Of a DNA stretch of 64,000 nucleotides, positions 11,927 through 20,639 are shown in pieces. A program made the position numbers and the translations under genes. This DNA is from Crenobacter cavernae (GTDB taxonomy: Bacteria; Pseudomonadota; Gammaproteobacteria; Burkholderiales; Chromobacteriaceae). Under the pieces are notes generated by a model. The model saw only the letters and a list, made by a program, of their open reading frames with translations. It was not told where the DNA came from and ran no database searches. Every line of letters starts with the position of its first letter. Position 1 is the stretch's first letter. The stretch is taken from contig NZ_CP031337.1 in NCBI RefSeq assembly GCF_003355495.1, positions 1,059,001-1,123,000 of the forward strand. The letters are read 5' to 3'.

Positions 11927-11972
11927 AAAAAAAGCCCGGCCAACGCCGTTAAGGTTGGCCGAGCTTTTTTTC
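11927..11972. terminator. Bidirectional terminator containing a TTGGCCGAG word
   Basis: A stem of CCCGGCCAAC against GTTGGCCGAG (TTGGCCGAG at 11955-11963), flanked by a long A run on the left and a T run on the right. It separates the convergent DUF2252 and prfA genes. One arm is an exact copy of the repeated word and the other is degenerate. Confidence 0.85.
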
Positions 11973-11986
11973 TTACGGAACGGGAC

Positions 11987-13063
11987 TTATTCGGCCAGCG
12001 CCGCCAGCAGTTCCGCCTGGTGTTCGGCGGTCAGCGCGCCGGTCAGCTCGGACAGGTCGCCGTCCATCACGTAGTCGAGCTTGTACAAGGTGAGATTGAT
12101 GCGATGGTCGGTGATCCGGCCCTGCGGAAAATTATAGGTGCGGATGCGCTCGGAGCGGTCGCCCGAACCGATCAGGCTCTTGCGCTCGGCCGCCTCTTTG
12201 GCCTGCGCCTCGCGCCGCTGCATGTCGTTGATGCGCGACGCGAGCACCTGCAGCGCGCGCGCCTTGTTCTTGTGCTGAGAGCGGTCGTCCTGACACTCGA
12301 CGACGATGCCGGTAGGCAGGTGGGTGACGCGCACCGCCGAGTCGGTCTTGTTGATATGCTGACCGCCGGCGCCGGACGCGCGGTAGGTATCGATGCGCAG
12401 GTCGGCCGGGTTGATCTCGATCGCTTCGAGCTCGTCGGCCTCGGCCATCACCGCGACGGTGCACGCCGAGGTGTGGATGCGGCCCTGCGTTTCGGTCGCC
12501 GGCACGCGCTGCACGCGGTGGCCGCCCGACTCGAACTTCAGCTGCGAGTACGCGCCATAGCCGACGATGCGCGCGATCACCTCCTTGTAGCCGCCGAGGT
12601 CCGACTCGGACGCCGACACGATCTCGACCTGCCAGCGGTTGCGCTCGGCGAAGCGCGTGTACATGCGCAGCAGGTCGCCGGCGAACAGCGCCGCCTCGTC
12701 GCCGCCGGTGCCGGCGCGCACTTCGAGGAAGATGTTCTTCTCGTCGTTAGGGTCGCGCGGCAAGAGCAGCTTCTGCAGCTCGACTTCGAGCTGTTCGATC
12801 TTTGCCTTGCCCTCGTCGATCTCGGCCTCGGCGAACTCCTTCATGTCCAGGTCGGACAACAGTTCCTCGGCGGTGGCGATGTCTTCTTCGGCCTGGCGGA
12901 ACGCGGCGTACGCCTCGACCACCGGCGTCAGTTCGGCGTGTTCGCGCGTGAGCCTGCGGTACTGGTCCATGTCGGCGGTCACGCCTTCCTGGACCAAGAG
13001 CTGGGTGACTTCTTCTAGGCGCTCGGACAGCTGCGCCAGTTTTGCGGCAATCGACGGTTTCAT
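11987..13063 (-). CDS. prfA: Peptide chain release factor 1
   Basis: This 358-residue factor recognises UAA and UAG stop codons in the ribosomal A site and triggers peptide release. The PxT anticodon-like motif is Pro188-Ala189-Thr190. The GGQ loop is at 233-235 in GAGGQHINKTDSAVR, where Gln is the usual PrmC methylation site. Length and both motifs are normal. It lies just downstream of hemA on the same strand (39 bases apart), the common hemA-prfA arrangement; prmC is not next to it here. Confidence 0.98.
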   Translation of the reverse strand: MKPSIAAKLAQLSERLEEVTQLLVQEGVTADMDQYRRLTREHAELTPVVEAYAAFRQAEEDIATAEELLSDLDMKEFAEAEIDEGKAKIEQLEVELQKLLLPRDPNDEKNIFLEVRAGTGGDEAALFAGDLLRMYTRFAERNRWQVEIVSASESDLGGYKEVIARIVGYGAYSQLKFESGGHRVQRVPATETQGRIHTSACTVAVMAEADELEAIEINPADLRIDTYRASGAGGQHINKTDSAVRVTHLPTGIVVECQDDRSQHKNKARALQVLASRINDMQRREAQAKEAAERKSLIGSGDRSERIRTYNFPQGRITDHRINLTLYKLDYVMDGDLSELTGALTAEHQAELLAALAE

Positions 13064-13102
13064 CGGGGCTTATTCACAATCGGCTCGGGAACGCAGGCGC
13101 TC

Positions 13103-14353
13103 CTAAGCATCGGGGTGCAGACGGTAAAGACGCGCGATGGTGCTCACCAGCGCGTCGTGTTCGGGGCCGGCCGCGCGCGCGAGCGCCTGCGTCGGCGCGT
13201 GCATCAGCTTGTTGGTCAGCGACTGCGACAGCGCCTCGAGCACCTTGCCGGCGTCGTCGCCGCGCGCAAGCTGCTTCATCGCCGCCTCCAGCGCGTGGCG
13301 GCGCGTGCGCTCGGCCTCGTCCCTGAGCGCGCGGATCGTCGGCACCGCGTCGCGGCGCTTCAGCCATTCGAGGAACTCTACGACGCGGCCCTCGATGATG
13401 GTCTCGGCCTCGCGCGCCGCGTCCTGGCGCGCCTCGCGGCCGACCTCGACGATGCCGGCGATGTCGTCGACGGTATACAGGAACACGTCGTTCAGCTCGC
13501 CGACCTCGGCCTCGACGTCGCGCGGCACCGCGAGGTCGAGCATGAAGACCGGCCGGTGGCGGCGCTGCTTGATCGCGCGCTCGACCATGCCCTTGCCGAC
13601 GATCGGCAGCTGGCTGGCGGTCGACGTGACGACGACGTCGAACTGAGGCAGCGCGTCGTGCAGCTCGGACAGCAGGATCGCGTTGCCGCCGAAGCGCTCG
13701 GCCAACCTCTGGCCGCGCTCGAGCGTGCGGTTGGCGACGGTCAGCTGTTTAGGGTTCCGCGCGGCGAAGTGCGTCGCGACGAGTTCGATCATCTCGCCGG
13801 CGCCGATGAACAGCACCTTCAGTTCCGACACCGACGGGAAGATCTGCTCGGCCAGCTTCACCGCCGCCGCCGCCATCGACACCGACGCCGAGCCGACCGC
13901 GGTCTTGCTGCGGACCTCCTTGGCGACGGCGAAGGTCTTCTGGAACAGCGCGTTGAGCAGCGTGCCCATCGTGCCGTGCTGTTCGGCGACGCGCACCGCG
14001 TCCTTGATCTGGCCGAGGATCTGCGTCTCGCCGAGCACCATCGAATCGAGGCCGGCGGCGACGCGGAACGCGTGGCGCGCCGCGTCGCGCGCGTCGAGCT
14101 GATACAGATACGGCGCGAGCTCGCCCATCGGCATGCGGTGGTAGTTCGCTAGCCACAAGAGCGCCGCCTGCGGATCGGGGCTCGCGCAATAGACCTCGGT
14201 GCGGTTACAGGTCGACACGATCGCCGCCTCGTTCGCCACGTCAGCCGTCAGGCTCGCCAACGCCTCGGGCAGAACCTCGGCCGGAAAGGCGAGCTTCTCC
14301 CGAATCGCGAGCGGAGCGGTGTGATGGTTCAGACCAAAGGCGACCAGATGCAT
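13103..14353 (-). CDS. hemA: Glutamyl-tRNA reductase
   Basis: A 416-residue enzyme that reduces glutamyl-tRNA(Glu) to glutamate-1-semialdehyde, the first committed step of C5 haem synthesis. The N-terminal catalytic domain starts GLNHHTAP and has the nucleophile Cys49 in STCNRTEVY. The NADPH domain has the GAGEM phosphate loop near 190. A C-terminal dimerisation helix follows. Length is usual. It is the promoter-proximal gene of hemA-prfA and is divergent from pdxH across 137 bases. Confidence 0.98.
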   Translation of the reverse strand: MHLVAFGLNHHTAPLAIREKLAFPAEVLPEALASLTADVANEAAIVSTCNRTEVYCASPDPQAALLWLANYHRMPMGELAPYLYQLDARDAARHAFRVAAGLDSMVLGETQILGQIKDAVRVAEQHGTMGTLLNALFQKTFAVAKEVRSKTAVGSASVSMAAAAVKLAEQIFPSVSELKVLFIGAGEMIELVATHFAARNPKQLTVANRTLERGQRLAERFGGNAILLSELHDALPQFDVVVTSTASQLPIVGKGMVERAIKQRRHRPVFMLDLAVPRDVEAEVGELNDVFLYTVDDIAGIVEVGREARQDAAREAETIIEGRVVEFLEWLKRRDAVPTIRALRDEAERTRRHALEAAMKQLARGDDAGKVLEALSQSLTNKLMHAPTQALARAAGPEHDALVSTIARLYRLHPDA

Positions 14354-14490
14354 GAAAGCGCTAACAGCTTGGGCAAATTGGTCAATTTTAGCGCAATCGG
14401 CCGCCGCCGGGGGCGTCGGCCTCCCGACGGCCCCCGACTCGCCCGCTCGTCATGCCGGCGCTAAGATGACGGCATCAACAGGAGCAAGCC

Positions 14491-15132
14491 ATGACCATCG
14501 ATCTCGCCGCCATCCGCCAGGACTACGCCAAGCACGAACTGTCGCCCGAGGACTGCCTCGCCGACCCGGTCGCGCAATTTCAAGTCTGGCTCAAGGAAGC
14601 GATCACCGCCCAGGTGAACGAGCCGACCGCGATGAACCTCGCCACCATCGACGCCGACGGCCGCCCGAGCGCGCGCATCGTGCTGCTCAAGGGCGTCGAG
14701 GACGGCCGCCTCGTGTTCTTCACCAACTATCAGAGCCGCAAAGGCGAAGCGATCGCCGCCCACCCGTACGTCGCGATCACCTTCTTCTGGCCGGAGTTGG
14801 AAAGACAGGTGCGGATCGAAGGCAGGGTCGAAAGGTTGGCCGAGGAAGCGTCCGACGCCTACTTCGACAGCCGCCCCTACGGCAGCCGCATCGGCGCGTG
14901 GGCGTCCGAACAGAGCCGCGAAATCAGCGGCAAAACCGAAATCGTCAAACGCGCGGCGCTGTTCGGCGTGAAACACCCGCTGAAAGTCCCGCGCCCGCCG
15001 CACTGGGGCGGCCTCGCGGTGACGCCGGATCGCGTCGAATTCTGGCAGGGCCGCCCGAGCCGGCTGCACGACCGGGTGGTGTTCAGGAAGGACGAGGGCG
15101 GCGAGTGGGGGACGGTGATTTTGGCGCCGTGA
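14491..15132 (+). CDS. pdxH: Pyridoxamine 5'-phosphate oxidase
   Basis: A 213-residue FMN flavoprotein that oxidises pyridoxine or pyridoxamine 5'-phosphate to pyridoxal phosphate. Family marks are ATIDADGRPSARIVLLKG near 50, FFTNYQSRKG in the FMN-binding region, and the C-terminal substrate-binding block FWQGRPSRLHDR. The length is standard (E. coli 218). A good AGGAGCAAGCC ribosome binding site precedes the ATG. One copy of the TTGGCCGAG word lies in frame at 14836-14844. Single gene, divergent from hemA. Confidence 0.97.
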   Translation: MTIDLAAIRQDYAKHELSPEDCLADPVAQFQVWLKEAITAQVNEPTAMNLATIDADGRPSARIVLLKGVEDGRLVFFTNYQSRKGEAIAAHPYVAITFFWPELERQVRIEGRVERLAEEASDAYFDSRPYGSRIGAWASEQSREISGKTEIVKRAALFGVKHPLKVPRPPHWGGLAVTPDRVEFWQGRPSRLHDRVVFRKDEGGEWGTVILAP

Positions 15133-15181
15133 GGAAGAGCTATCAACAGCGATTCTAATTAATTAGGGTTTCAACTCAACT

Positions 15182-15865
15182 ATGAAATGGCTTCTGACCA
15201 TTACCGGCCTTCTCGTCCTAATTGGGGGTTTAGTTGTAGGTTTCCTGGAACATGTCGAGGTAATGACTGCCGCTCTTTTCAGCTTCGTCGCCCTATTAAT
15301 CACTGCTAATCTAGATCGCATTTCTGAGTTCAAAGCATCGAGTTCTGGAATTGAGGGCAAGACAAGAGAAATCATTGAAAGAGCCGAAAGCACTCTTTTT
15401 GAACTTCAGCTATTAGCCAAAAACATTGGCGGGCTAACGCTTTCCCTAGTCAAACGGAGTGGCCGCCTAGGGGGCTATGGCGATGATGAACAAGAGGATA
15501 TAAAGAATTCCGTACTTGAGGTTCTTCGAAAAATTGGCATCAGGGATTCTGAGTTTCCGAAGATTCTCGCCGACTGGGATATATTCATAGAGTTTGATTA
15601 TGCTAATGCCATTCTTGGTGGAAGCATGATTCCAGAGGGCGCCGGTGGTGCTGTGTTGGACGAGTGGAAAAGCCTGCGCCACGGCGGGATAGCACGAGTA
15701 CCTCAACCAGCGGAAATTCGAGCTTTCCTCGATAAGCATGGCTTCATGTCTGACGATCGCGAAGAATACCTCAAAGATTATGAATTCTTTCATACTAATA
15801 AGGAGCACAGGCGACCTGAGGTGTGGAGGAACCGGCAGCATTGGGGACCAGTGGGGAACTCCTAG
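15182..15865 (+). CDS. Membrane-anchored hypothetical protein, AT-rich accessory gene
   Basis: A 227-residue protein with two hydrophobic helices at about 2-21 and 27-44, then a cytoplasmic helical stretch (about 50-85, KTREIIERAESTLFELQLLAKNI) and a soluble C-terminal region with no recognised motif. The gene is clearly AT-richer and uses different codons from its GC-rich neighbours. It also lacks any TTGGCCGAG word, so recent horizontal acquisition is likely. It is followed by a repeat-filled non-coding stretch. Function unknown. Confidence 0.65.
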   Translation: MKWLLTITGLLVLIGGLVVGFLEHVEVMTAALFSFVALLITANLDRISEFKASSSGIEGKTREIIERAESTLFELQLLAKNIGGLTLSLVKRSGRLGGYGDDEQEDIKNSVLEVLRKIGIRDSEFPKILADWDIFIEFDYANAILGGSMIPEGAGGAVLDEWKSLRHGGIARVPQPAEIRAFLDKHGFMSDDREEYLKDYEFFHTNKEHRRPEVWRNRQHWGPVGNS

Positions 15866-16355
15866 TCAATTATTCATCGTGACCTCGCATAAAGGCATAC
15901 GCCTGCAACCCAATGGGTTATGTATTGCTCCACCCAACCTACTAATCGACGCACACAACGGCCCCCATCGCCCTTCCGCCGCGCCGACCGGACGACGGCT
16001 CGCGAGGTTTTAAGCCGCCGCCTGTCTGAGCGATTCGACGGTAGCGAATCGCGAGTTCGGCGGCGCCTCGCGGGGCGTTGGCCGGGCGGATTCAAGCGGC
16101 GGGGGCTCGCCTTTCTTTGCTTACTTTCTTTGGCGAAGCAAAGAAAGTAAGCCGCCCGCCGGGCGGAACCGGCAATCGCCACAAACCACAAAGGTTGGCC
16201 GAGCCAGCAACACGGTGGGTTGCGCTACGCCCCACCCACCCTACGAACGGCAAAGCTCGGCCAACATCGGCCGAGCAAAAAAAGCAAAACGGCGCGTCAT
16301 CACAAAGACGACACGCCGCATCCACCTCGGCCAACCTTAAGACGACCCCACAACG
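15866..16355. other. Non-coding, repeat-filled stretch
   Basis: About 490 bases without a convincing gene. It holds a fragment aacccaatgggtta near 15909, a long perfect hairpin at 16120-16151, an inverted pair around gtgggttgcgctacgcccc near 16215-16240 of a type common between proteobacterial genes, and three TTGGCCGAG words at 16195, 16256 and 16326. Short open frames here have no ribosome binding site or protein-like composition. Confidence 0.7.
16120..16151. repeat. REP-like hairpin element
   Basis: A perfect 13-bp inverted repeat (CTTACTTTCTTTG and its complement) around the loop gcgaag, next to CCGCCCGCCGGGCGG. From general knowledge, pyrimidine-rich hairpins of this kind (cttactttctttg...caaagaaagtaag) are dispersed between genes in many beta- and gammaproteobacteria. 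No T run follows, so it is not a classical terminator. Confidence 0.7.
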
Positions 16356-16691
16356 TCACCCCGACGCCGTATGCCCCCACCCGGCCACAATGATCGCCAT
16401 CCCGCACAAGGCGACGCCGGCGCCGACCCAGTCGTAGGCCGACAACCTCACGCCGTCGACTAACCGCAACCAAACCAGCGCCACCGCCACATACACCCCG
16501 CCATACGCCGCATAAACCCGCCCGCTCGCCGCCGGGTGCAAGGTCAGCAGCCACGCGAAGGCCGCGAGGCTCGCCGCCGCCGGCAACAGCAGCCACGCCG
16601 AAGCGCCCTGACGCAGCCAGGCGTAGGGCAGGAAGCAGCCGACGATCTCGGCCAGCGCGGTGACGACGAAGAGGAAGAAGGTCTTGAGCAT
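16356..16691 (-). CDS. YnfA/UPF0060 family small membrane protein
   Basis: A 111-residue inner-membrane protein with four predicted helices. It starts MLKTFFLFVVTALAEIVGCFLPY, the family N-terminus, and has RVYAAYGGVYVAVALVWLRLVDG, the conserved third-helix block of UPF0060. Homologues resemble small multidrug resistance proteins; transport activity is inferred only. I start it at this ATG because homologues begin with MLKT-type sequences; no strong ribosome binding site is visible. It lies directly downstream of the broken HEPN gene. Confidence 0.9.
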   Translation of the reverse strand: MLKTFFLFVVTALAEIVGCFLPYAWLRQGASAWLLLPAAASLAAFAWLLTLHPAASGRVYAAYGGVYVAVALVWLRLVDGVRLSAYDWVGAGVALCGMAIIVAGWGHTASG

Positions 16692-16717
16692 GGGGAAGGT
16701 TAAGACAAAGCGTCGGC

Positions 16718-17142
16718 TCAGTTCCGGATCGGCGGCAATTCGGCCACGCGCCGCTGCAACCATTCGGCGGCCACGATCAGCGCGTCGAGCAAGCCGTCGT
16801 CGATCTCGAGAAAGCCTTCGTATTCGGCCAGGTTGCGCTGCTTGTGGCACTTGTCGAGCACACGCCAGACTTCCGGCCCCGCGCCGAGGGTGTGAGGCAG
16901 GCACTGGAAGACCAGGAAGCGGTTGTCCGACGGTAACCATGCCAGCGCAGCGCCGCCAGCGACAAGGCATGCGACGCGTTGTAGGCGAGGTCGAAGCGGC
17001 TAACCACGGACAGCGTGGCGTTTTGCGCATCGCGCAGGCGCACGTTGGCCGAGTGCACGAGGCCGGCAAATTCCTTGGCGCTAGGCGGCTCTTCCTTGAG
17101 CTTGCCCGGCCCGAGCAGATTAGCGAGATTGTTCGAGCTCAT
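16718..17142 (-). pseudogene. HEPN-domain protein, frameshifted
   Basis: The frame from 17142 reads MSSNNLANLLGPGKLKEEPP through SRFDLAYNASHALSLAALRWHGYR, a HEPN-family N-terminal half. Near 16934 the family sequence jumps to another frame, continuing DNRFLVFQCLPHTLGAGPEVW and KCHKQRNLAEYEGFLEI to a TGA at 16718. One missing base at tac-cgt-cgg explains it, since restoring one T rejoins both halves into about 141 residues. Such proteins pair with an upstream nucleotidyltransferase as MNT/HEPN modules. The start overlaps the nucleotidyltransferase end by 23 bases. A true mutation and a sequencing error cannot be told apart here. Confidence 0.85.
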
Positions 17143-17728
17143 GTTCCGATCCGATCAGGAAAATCTTGGCCTGCTGCGCTACCCGCTGTACGAAGGTGTT
17201 GCCCTCTTCGAGCTTGCGCCGCCATTCCGGCCAGGAATAGACGGATGGATTCACCGGCCGACCGAGGAGGCTCTCCGCCTCGCCCAGTCGCGTGAAGACA
17301 TCCGAATACGCCAGATCTTCGCCGATCAGCAGCACGTCGATATCGCTATGGGCGCCCTCGTTGCCCTTGGCGACCGAGCCATAGATGAAGGCGACCCCGA
17401 TCTTGTCCGAAAGTGGTAACAAGGCCTGCCTGACGATATCGGCCACGCCGAAGGTCTTCACCACCAGCCCGCGCAATTCCTCGAAAACGGGCGATGCAGC
17501 ATTGGCCTGATAGCGGGTCTGGTTGCCGACCCGGCTCACCGTCAGCAATCCCGCCTGTGCGAGCCGCTTGAGTTCACGGTGCACCGAACCGATCCCGATG
17601 CCCGCCAGGCGCACGATTTCGTTGGTATAGAAGCTTTGGTCGGCATGGCCGAACAGGAGGCCGAGCACCTTCTGTTGCGCAGAGGTGAACAGCGCTTCGG
17701 CGATCGTGACGCGGTCTTTCGTTCCCAT
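17120..17728 (-). CDS. HTH-fused minimal nucleotidyltransferase (MNT)
   Basis: A 202-residue protein. An N-terminal winged helix-turn-helix (about 10-75, with TNEIVRLAGIGIGSVHRELKRL) precedes a nucleotidyltransferase domain. That domain has GSVAKG at 117-122 and the metal-binding acids Asp129 and Asp131 in SDIDVLLIG. Proteins of this fusion type occur with HEPN partners; in studied MNT/HEPN toxin-antitoxin pairs the MNT protein AMPylates and neutralises the HEPN RNase. The ATG at 17728 lies inside a 10-bp-arm inverted repeat, which suggests autorepression by the HTH. The HEPN partner here is frameshifted. Confidence 0.85.
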   Translation of the reverse strand: MGTKDRVTIAEALFTSAQQKVLGLLFGHADQSFYTNEIVRLAGIGIGSVHRELKRLAQAGLLTVSRVGNQTRYQANAASPVFEELRGLVVKTFGVADIVRQALLPLSDKIGVAFIYGSVAKGNEGAHSDIDVLLIGEDLAYSDVFTRLGEAESLLGRPVNPSVYSWPEWRRKLEEGNTFVQRVAQQAKIFLIGSEHELEQSR

Positions 17729-17759
17729 ACCGGGAATGATAATTCTCAATATGGGAACG
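17720..17759. promoter_or_regulatory. Putative operator over the MNT start codon
   Basis: CGTTCCCATA (17720-17729) and TATGGGAACG (17750-17759) are perfect inverted arms 20 bases apart. The left arm includes the start codon of the HTH-MNT gene. The spacer has another half-like gggaat. Position and symmetry fit autoregulation by the winged-helix domain. Confidence 0.55.
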
Positions 17760-17776
17760 ATCAAGGCCGGCGGCGC

Positions 17777-19108
17777 CTACTTGATGCCGAGCCGCTCGAG
17801 CCGGTAGCGCAAGGAGCGGAAGCTCACGCCGAGGTTCTTGGCCGCCTGCGTGCGGTTGAAGCGCGTCGCCTCGAGCGCCCTGACGATCGCCTCGCGTTCC
17901 ACCCTATCCAGATAGTCCTGCAACGCCTCGCCGCTGGCGAGCGCCGGCGCGACGTCGGGGTCGGCCGAGCTCGTCGCAAGCTGCAGGTCTATAGGCTCGA
18001 TCAGCGCGCCGCCCGACAGCGCGACCGCGCGCTCGACGATGTTTTCCAGTTCGCGCACGTTGCCGGGGTAGTGGTAGGCCAACAGTGCCTGCACCGCCGC
18101 CGGCGACAGCCGCGGACGCTCGCCGCCGGCGGCGAAGCGCTCCAGCAGGTGGCCGATCAGCCGCGGCACGTCTTCGCGCAGTTCGCGCAGCGGCGGCATC
18201 TTCAGCGAAATCACGTTGAGCCGGTAGTAGAGGTCCTGCCGGAAAGCGCCGGCGTCGACGAGTTCGTTCAGCTTCTTGTGGCTGGCGCACACGATGCGCA
18301 CGTCGACCGGCTCCTCGCCGTGGTTGCCGAGGCGACGCACCTTCTTTTCCTGGATCGCGCGCAATAGCTTGACCTGCATCGCGAGCGGCAGGTCGCCGAC
18401 CTCGTCGAGGAACAGCGTGCCGCCGTCGGCGGCCTGGAAGAAGCCGTCGCGGTCGGCGTCGGCGCCGGTGAACGCGCCCTTCTTGTAGCCGAAGAATTCG
18501 GCCTCTACCAGTGTGTCGGGGATCGCGCCGCAGTTGACCGGCACGAAGGGGCCGGCCGCGCGCGCGCTCTCTGAGTGGATCAGCCGCGCGGCGCGCTCCT
18601 TGCCGGTGCCCGATTCGCCTTCGATGGTGATGGCGGCCTGGCTCTTCGCGATCTTGGCGATCAGCGCCTTCACCTCCTGCATCGCCGGCGCCTCGCCTAT
18701 AAGACCATCCGAGGAGGCGGCGGCGGCGACCGGGTCGCCGAGGCTCAGCGCCGAGCGCACCAGGCTCCTGAGATTGGCCAGGCCGACCGGCTTGGCGAGG
18801 TAGTCGAACGCGCCGGCCTTCATCGCGGCGACCGCGTTCTCGGCGCTGCCGTAGGCGGTGATCACCGCGACCGGCACGTCGAGCCCGGCGTCGACGATGT
18901 GGCGCACGACTTCCAGCCCCTCGCCGTCGGACAGCCGCATGTCGGTCAGCGCGAGGTCGAAGTCGTGCTCGGCCAAGCTTTGCTTCGCGTCGGCGACGCA
19001 GCCGGCGGTGGTGACCTCGAGCCCCATCTTGATCAGCGTCAGTTCGACGAGCTCCCTGAGGTCGGGCTCGTCGTCGATCACCAGGACGCGGGGCAGGCGT
19101 TTACGCAT
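17777..19108 (-). CDS. pilR: Sigma-54-dependent response regulator PilR
   Basis: A 443-residue NtrC-class activator. The receiver has Asp12-Asp13 and phosphoacceptor Asp56. The AAA+ domain has Walker A GESGTGKE at 164-171 and the sigma-54 contact loop GAFTGA at 211-216. A Fis-type helix-turn-helix ends the protein (NRTQAAKNLGVSFRSLRYRLERL). In type IV pilus bacteria PilR activates pilin transcription with RpoN. Assignment to PilR rather than another NtrC-type regulator rests on the overlapping six-helix PilS-like kinase. One TTGGCCGAG word lies in the receiver (18968-18976). No pilin gene is in the window. Confidence 0.9.
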   Translation of the reverse strand: MRKRLPRVLVIDDEPDLRELVELTLIKMGLEVTTAGCVADAKQSLAEHDFDLALTDMRLSDGEGLEVVRHIVDAGLDVPVAVITAYGSAENAVAAMKAGAFDYLAKPVGLANLRSLVRSALSLGDPVAAAASSDGLIGEAPAMQEVKALIAKIAKSQAAITIEGESGTGKERAARLIHSESARAAGPFVPVNCGAIPDTLVEAEFFGYKKGAFTGADADRDGFFQAADGGTLFLDEVGDLPLAMQVKLLRAIQEKKVRRLGNHGEEPVDVRIVCASHKKLNELVDAGAFRQDLYYRLNVISLKMPPLRELREDVPRLIGHLLERFAAGGERPRLSPAAVQALLAYHYPGNVRELENIVERAVALSGGALIEPIDLQLATSSADPDVAPALASGEALQDYLDRVEREAIVRALEATRFNRTQAAKNLGVSFRSLRYRLERLGIK

Positions 19109-20639
19109 GGGCTACCTTGCAGGTCAGGCGAAAGCAGCCGCCGGGCGGCCGGTAGTCGAGCGCGCCGCCGTTGGCTTCGGCGAGCTCGCGGGCGATGTAG
19201 AGCCCGAGGCCGGTGCCGGTGCTTTCTGAGGTATGGAAGGGTTCGAAAAGGTGGGGCTGGATCGCGGCCGGCACGCCGGCGCCGTCGTCGTGCACGGTAA
19301 GCGTGACGCGGCCGGCGCTCTGGCCGACGTCGATGCGCACCGAGCCGGCGGTGCGGCTGCCGTGACGCCACGCGTTGGCGGCGAGGTTCCACAATATCTG
19401 CTGCAGGTGGCCGCGGTCGAACGCCACCGCGACGCCGGCCGCGTCGAAGTGCGTCAGCACCTTGCCGGCGGCGTCCGGCTGCGACAGCGCGAACTGCTCG
19501 ATGAATTCGGCGAGCACCGCCGACAGCGGCAGCGTCTCACTGCGCACGCGGTCGCGCCGGTTCAGCGCGAGCACCTCCTCGACCAGCCGGTCGATGCGGC
19601 GCGTATTGTCGCGCACGATGCGCGTCAGCCGGCGCTGTGCGTCGTTGTCGGCCGATTCGGCGATCAGGTCGGCCGCGTGCGAGATCGCCGACAGCGGGTT
19701 GCGGATCTCGTGCGCGAGGTTGGCGGTGAGCCGCCCCAGCGCGGCGAGCTTCTCGCGGCGCGCCTCGTCGGCGAGGTCGGCCGAGTCGCGTAGGAACAGC
19801 GCCATCGCGCGCGAACGCGTCTGTGCCAGCGGTTCGAGCCGGCCGGTCAGGTGCCGGCCGTGCACCGTCGCCTGCACCGCCGACGGCGCGTCGCCGCGCT
19901 CGCGCCAGCGCGCGACGAAGGGCGCCAGCTCGATCAGCATCTTGCCGCGCGCGACGTTCGGAAACAGCCTCCTCGCCTCGCGGTTGAACTGGCGCACGGT
20001 GCCGGTATCGTCGACCACCAGCACCGCCTCGCGCAGGTGCTGCAAGGCGAGCGCGTTGAAGCGGTCGAGCCGCTTGAGCTGCGCGGTGCGCGAGCGCACC
20101 AGTTGTTCGGATCGGCGCGCGAGCCCCGCCAGACGCCAGGTGACCGCCGACGTGACGAAGCAGGCGAGCACGAGAAAGGCGGTCTGCAGCACGCCGCCGG
20201 CGCCGGGGCGCGCCGTGTCGGCGAGTTCTGCGCCGACCAGCAGCACGCTCGCCATCAGCGCGTAAAGCAGCGCGTAACGGCCGGACGCCAAGAGACTGGC
20301 GACCGCGAGGAAGGGCAAGAGCAGCATGCCGTAGCCGCTGCCGACGCCGCCGTTGAGCCGCATCAAGAGCACGATCATCACCACGTCGGCGCCGACGCCT
20401 AGCGTCAGCTGCACGATGTCGGCGAGCGCCGCGCGCTTGAGCACCGACCACAGCGCGATCAGCACGCCGTAGGCCAGCGCCCAGCCGTAGAACGCCGCGC
20501 CGTCGGCCAGAGCTTGGCCGAGGTAGTCGCGCGTCAGCGTCACCAGCACGATGACCGACAGCATTACCGCGCGGAAGGCGTTGAAGAAGCCGAGCGCGCG
20601 CTCAGGCGTCAGCGTGGCGGGCAGCGGCAGGCGGATCAT
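19101..20639 (-). CDS. pilS: Sensor histidine kinase PilS
   Basis: A 512-residue membrane kinase with about six hydrophobic helices in the first 170 residues, the PilS hallmark. A PAS-like region follows at about 195-290. The phosphoacceptor helix has NLAHEIRNPLSAI (His310), and the HATPase domain ends with GTGLGLYIAREL. PilS phosphorylates PilR, and in Pseudomonas it responds to PilA levels in the membrane. The start overlaps parC by 4 bases (ATGA) and the end overlaps pilR by 8, giving a parC-pilS-pilR unit. A TTGGCCGAG word occurs near the start (20514-20522). Confidence 0.9.
   Translation of the reverse strand: MIRLPLPATLTPERALGFFNAFRAVMLSVIVLVTLTRDYLGQALADGAAFYGWALAYGVLIALWSVLKRAALADIVQLTLGVGADVVMIVLLMRLNGGVGSGYGMLLLPFLAVASLLASGRYALLYALMASVLLVGAELADTARPGAGGVLQTAFLVLACFVTSAVTWRLAGLARRSEQLVRSRTAQLKRLDRFNALALQHLREAVLVVDDTGTVRQFNREARRLFPNVARGKMLIELAPFVARWRERGDAPSAVQATVHGRHLTGRLEPLAQTRSRAMALFLRDSADLADEARREKLAALGRLTANLAHEIRNPLSAISHAADLIAESADNDAQRRLTRIVRDNTRRIDRLVEEVLALNRRDRVRSETLPLSAVLAEFIEQFALSQPDAAGKVLTHFDAAGVAVAFDRGHLQQILWNLAANAWRHGSRTAGSVRIDVGQSAGRVTLTVHDDGAGVPAAIQPHLFEPFHTSESTGTGLGLYIARELAEANGGALDYRPPGGCFRLTCKVAHA

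Noticed and set aside
15866..16355. CRISPR array or insertion sequence
   Set aside because: No regularly spaced direct repeats, no transposase frame and no terminal repeat pair with target duplication; only dispersed hairpins.
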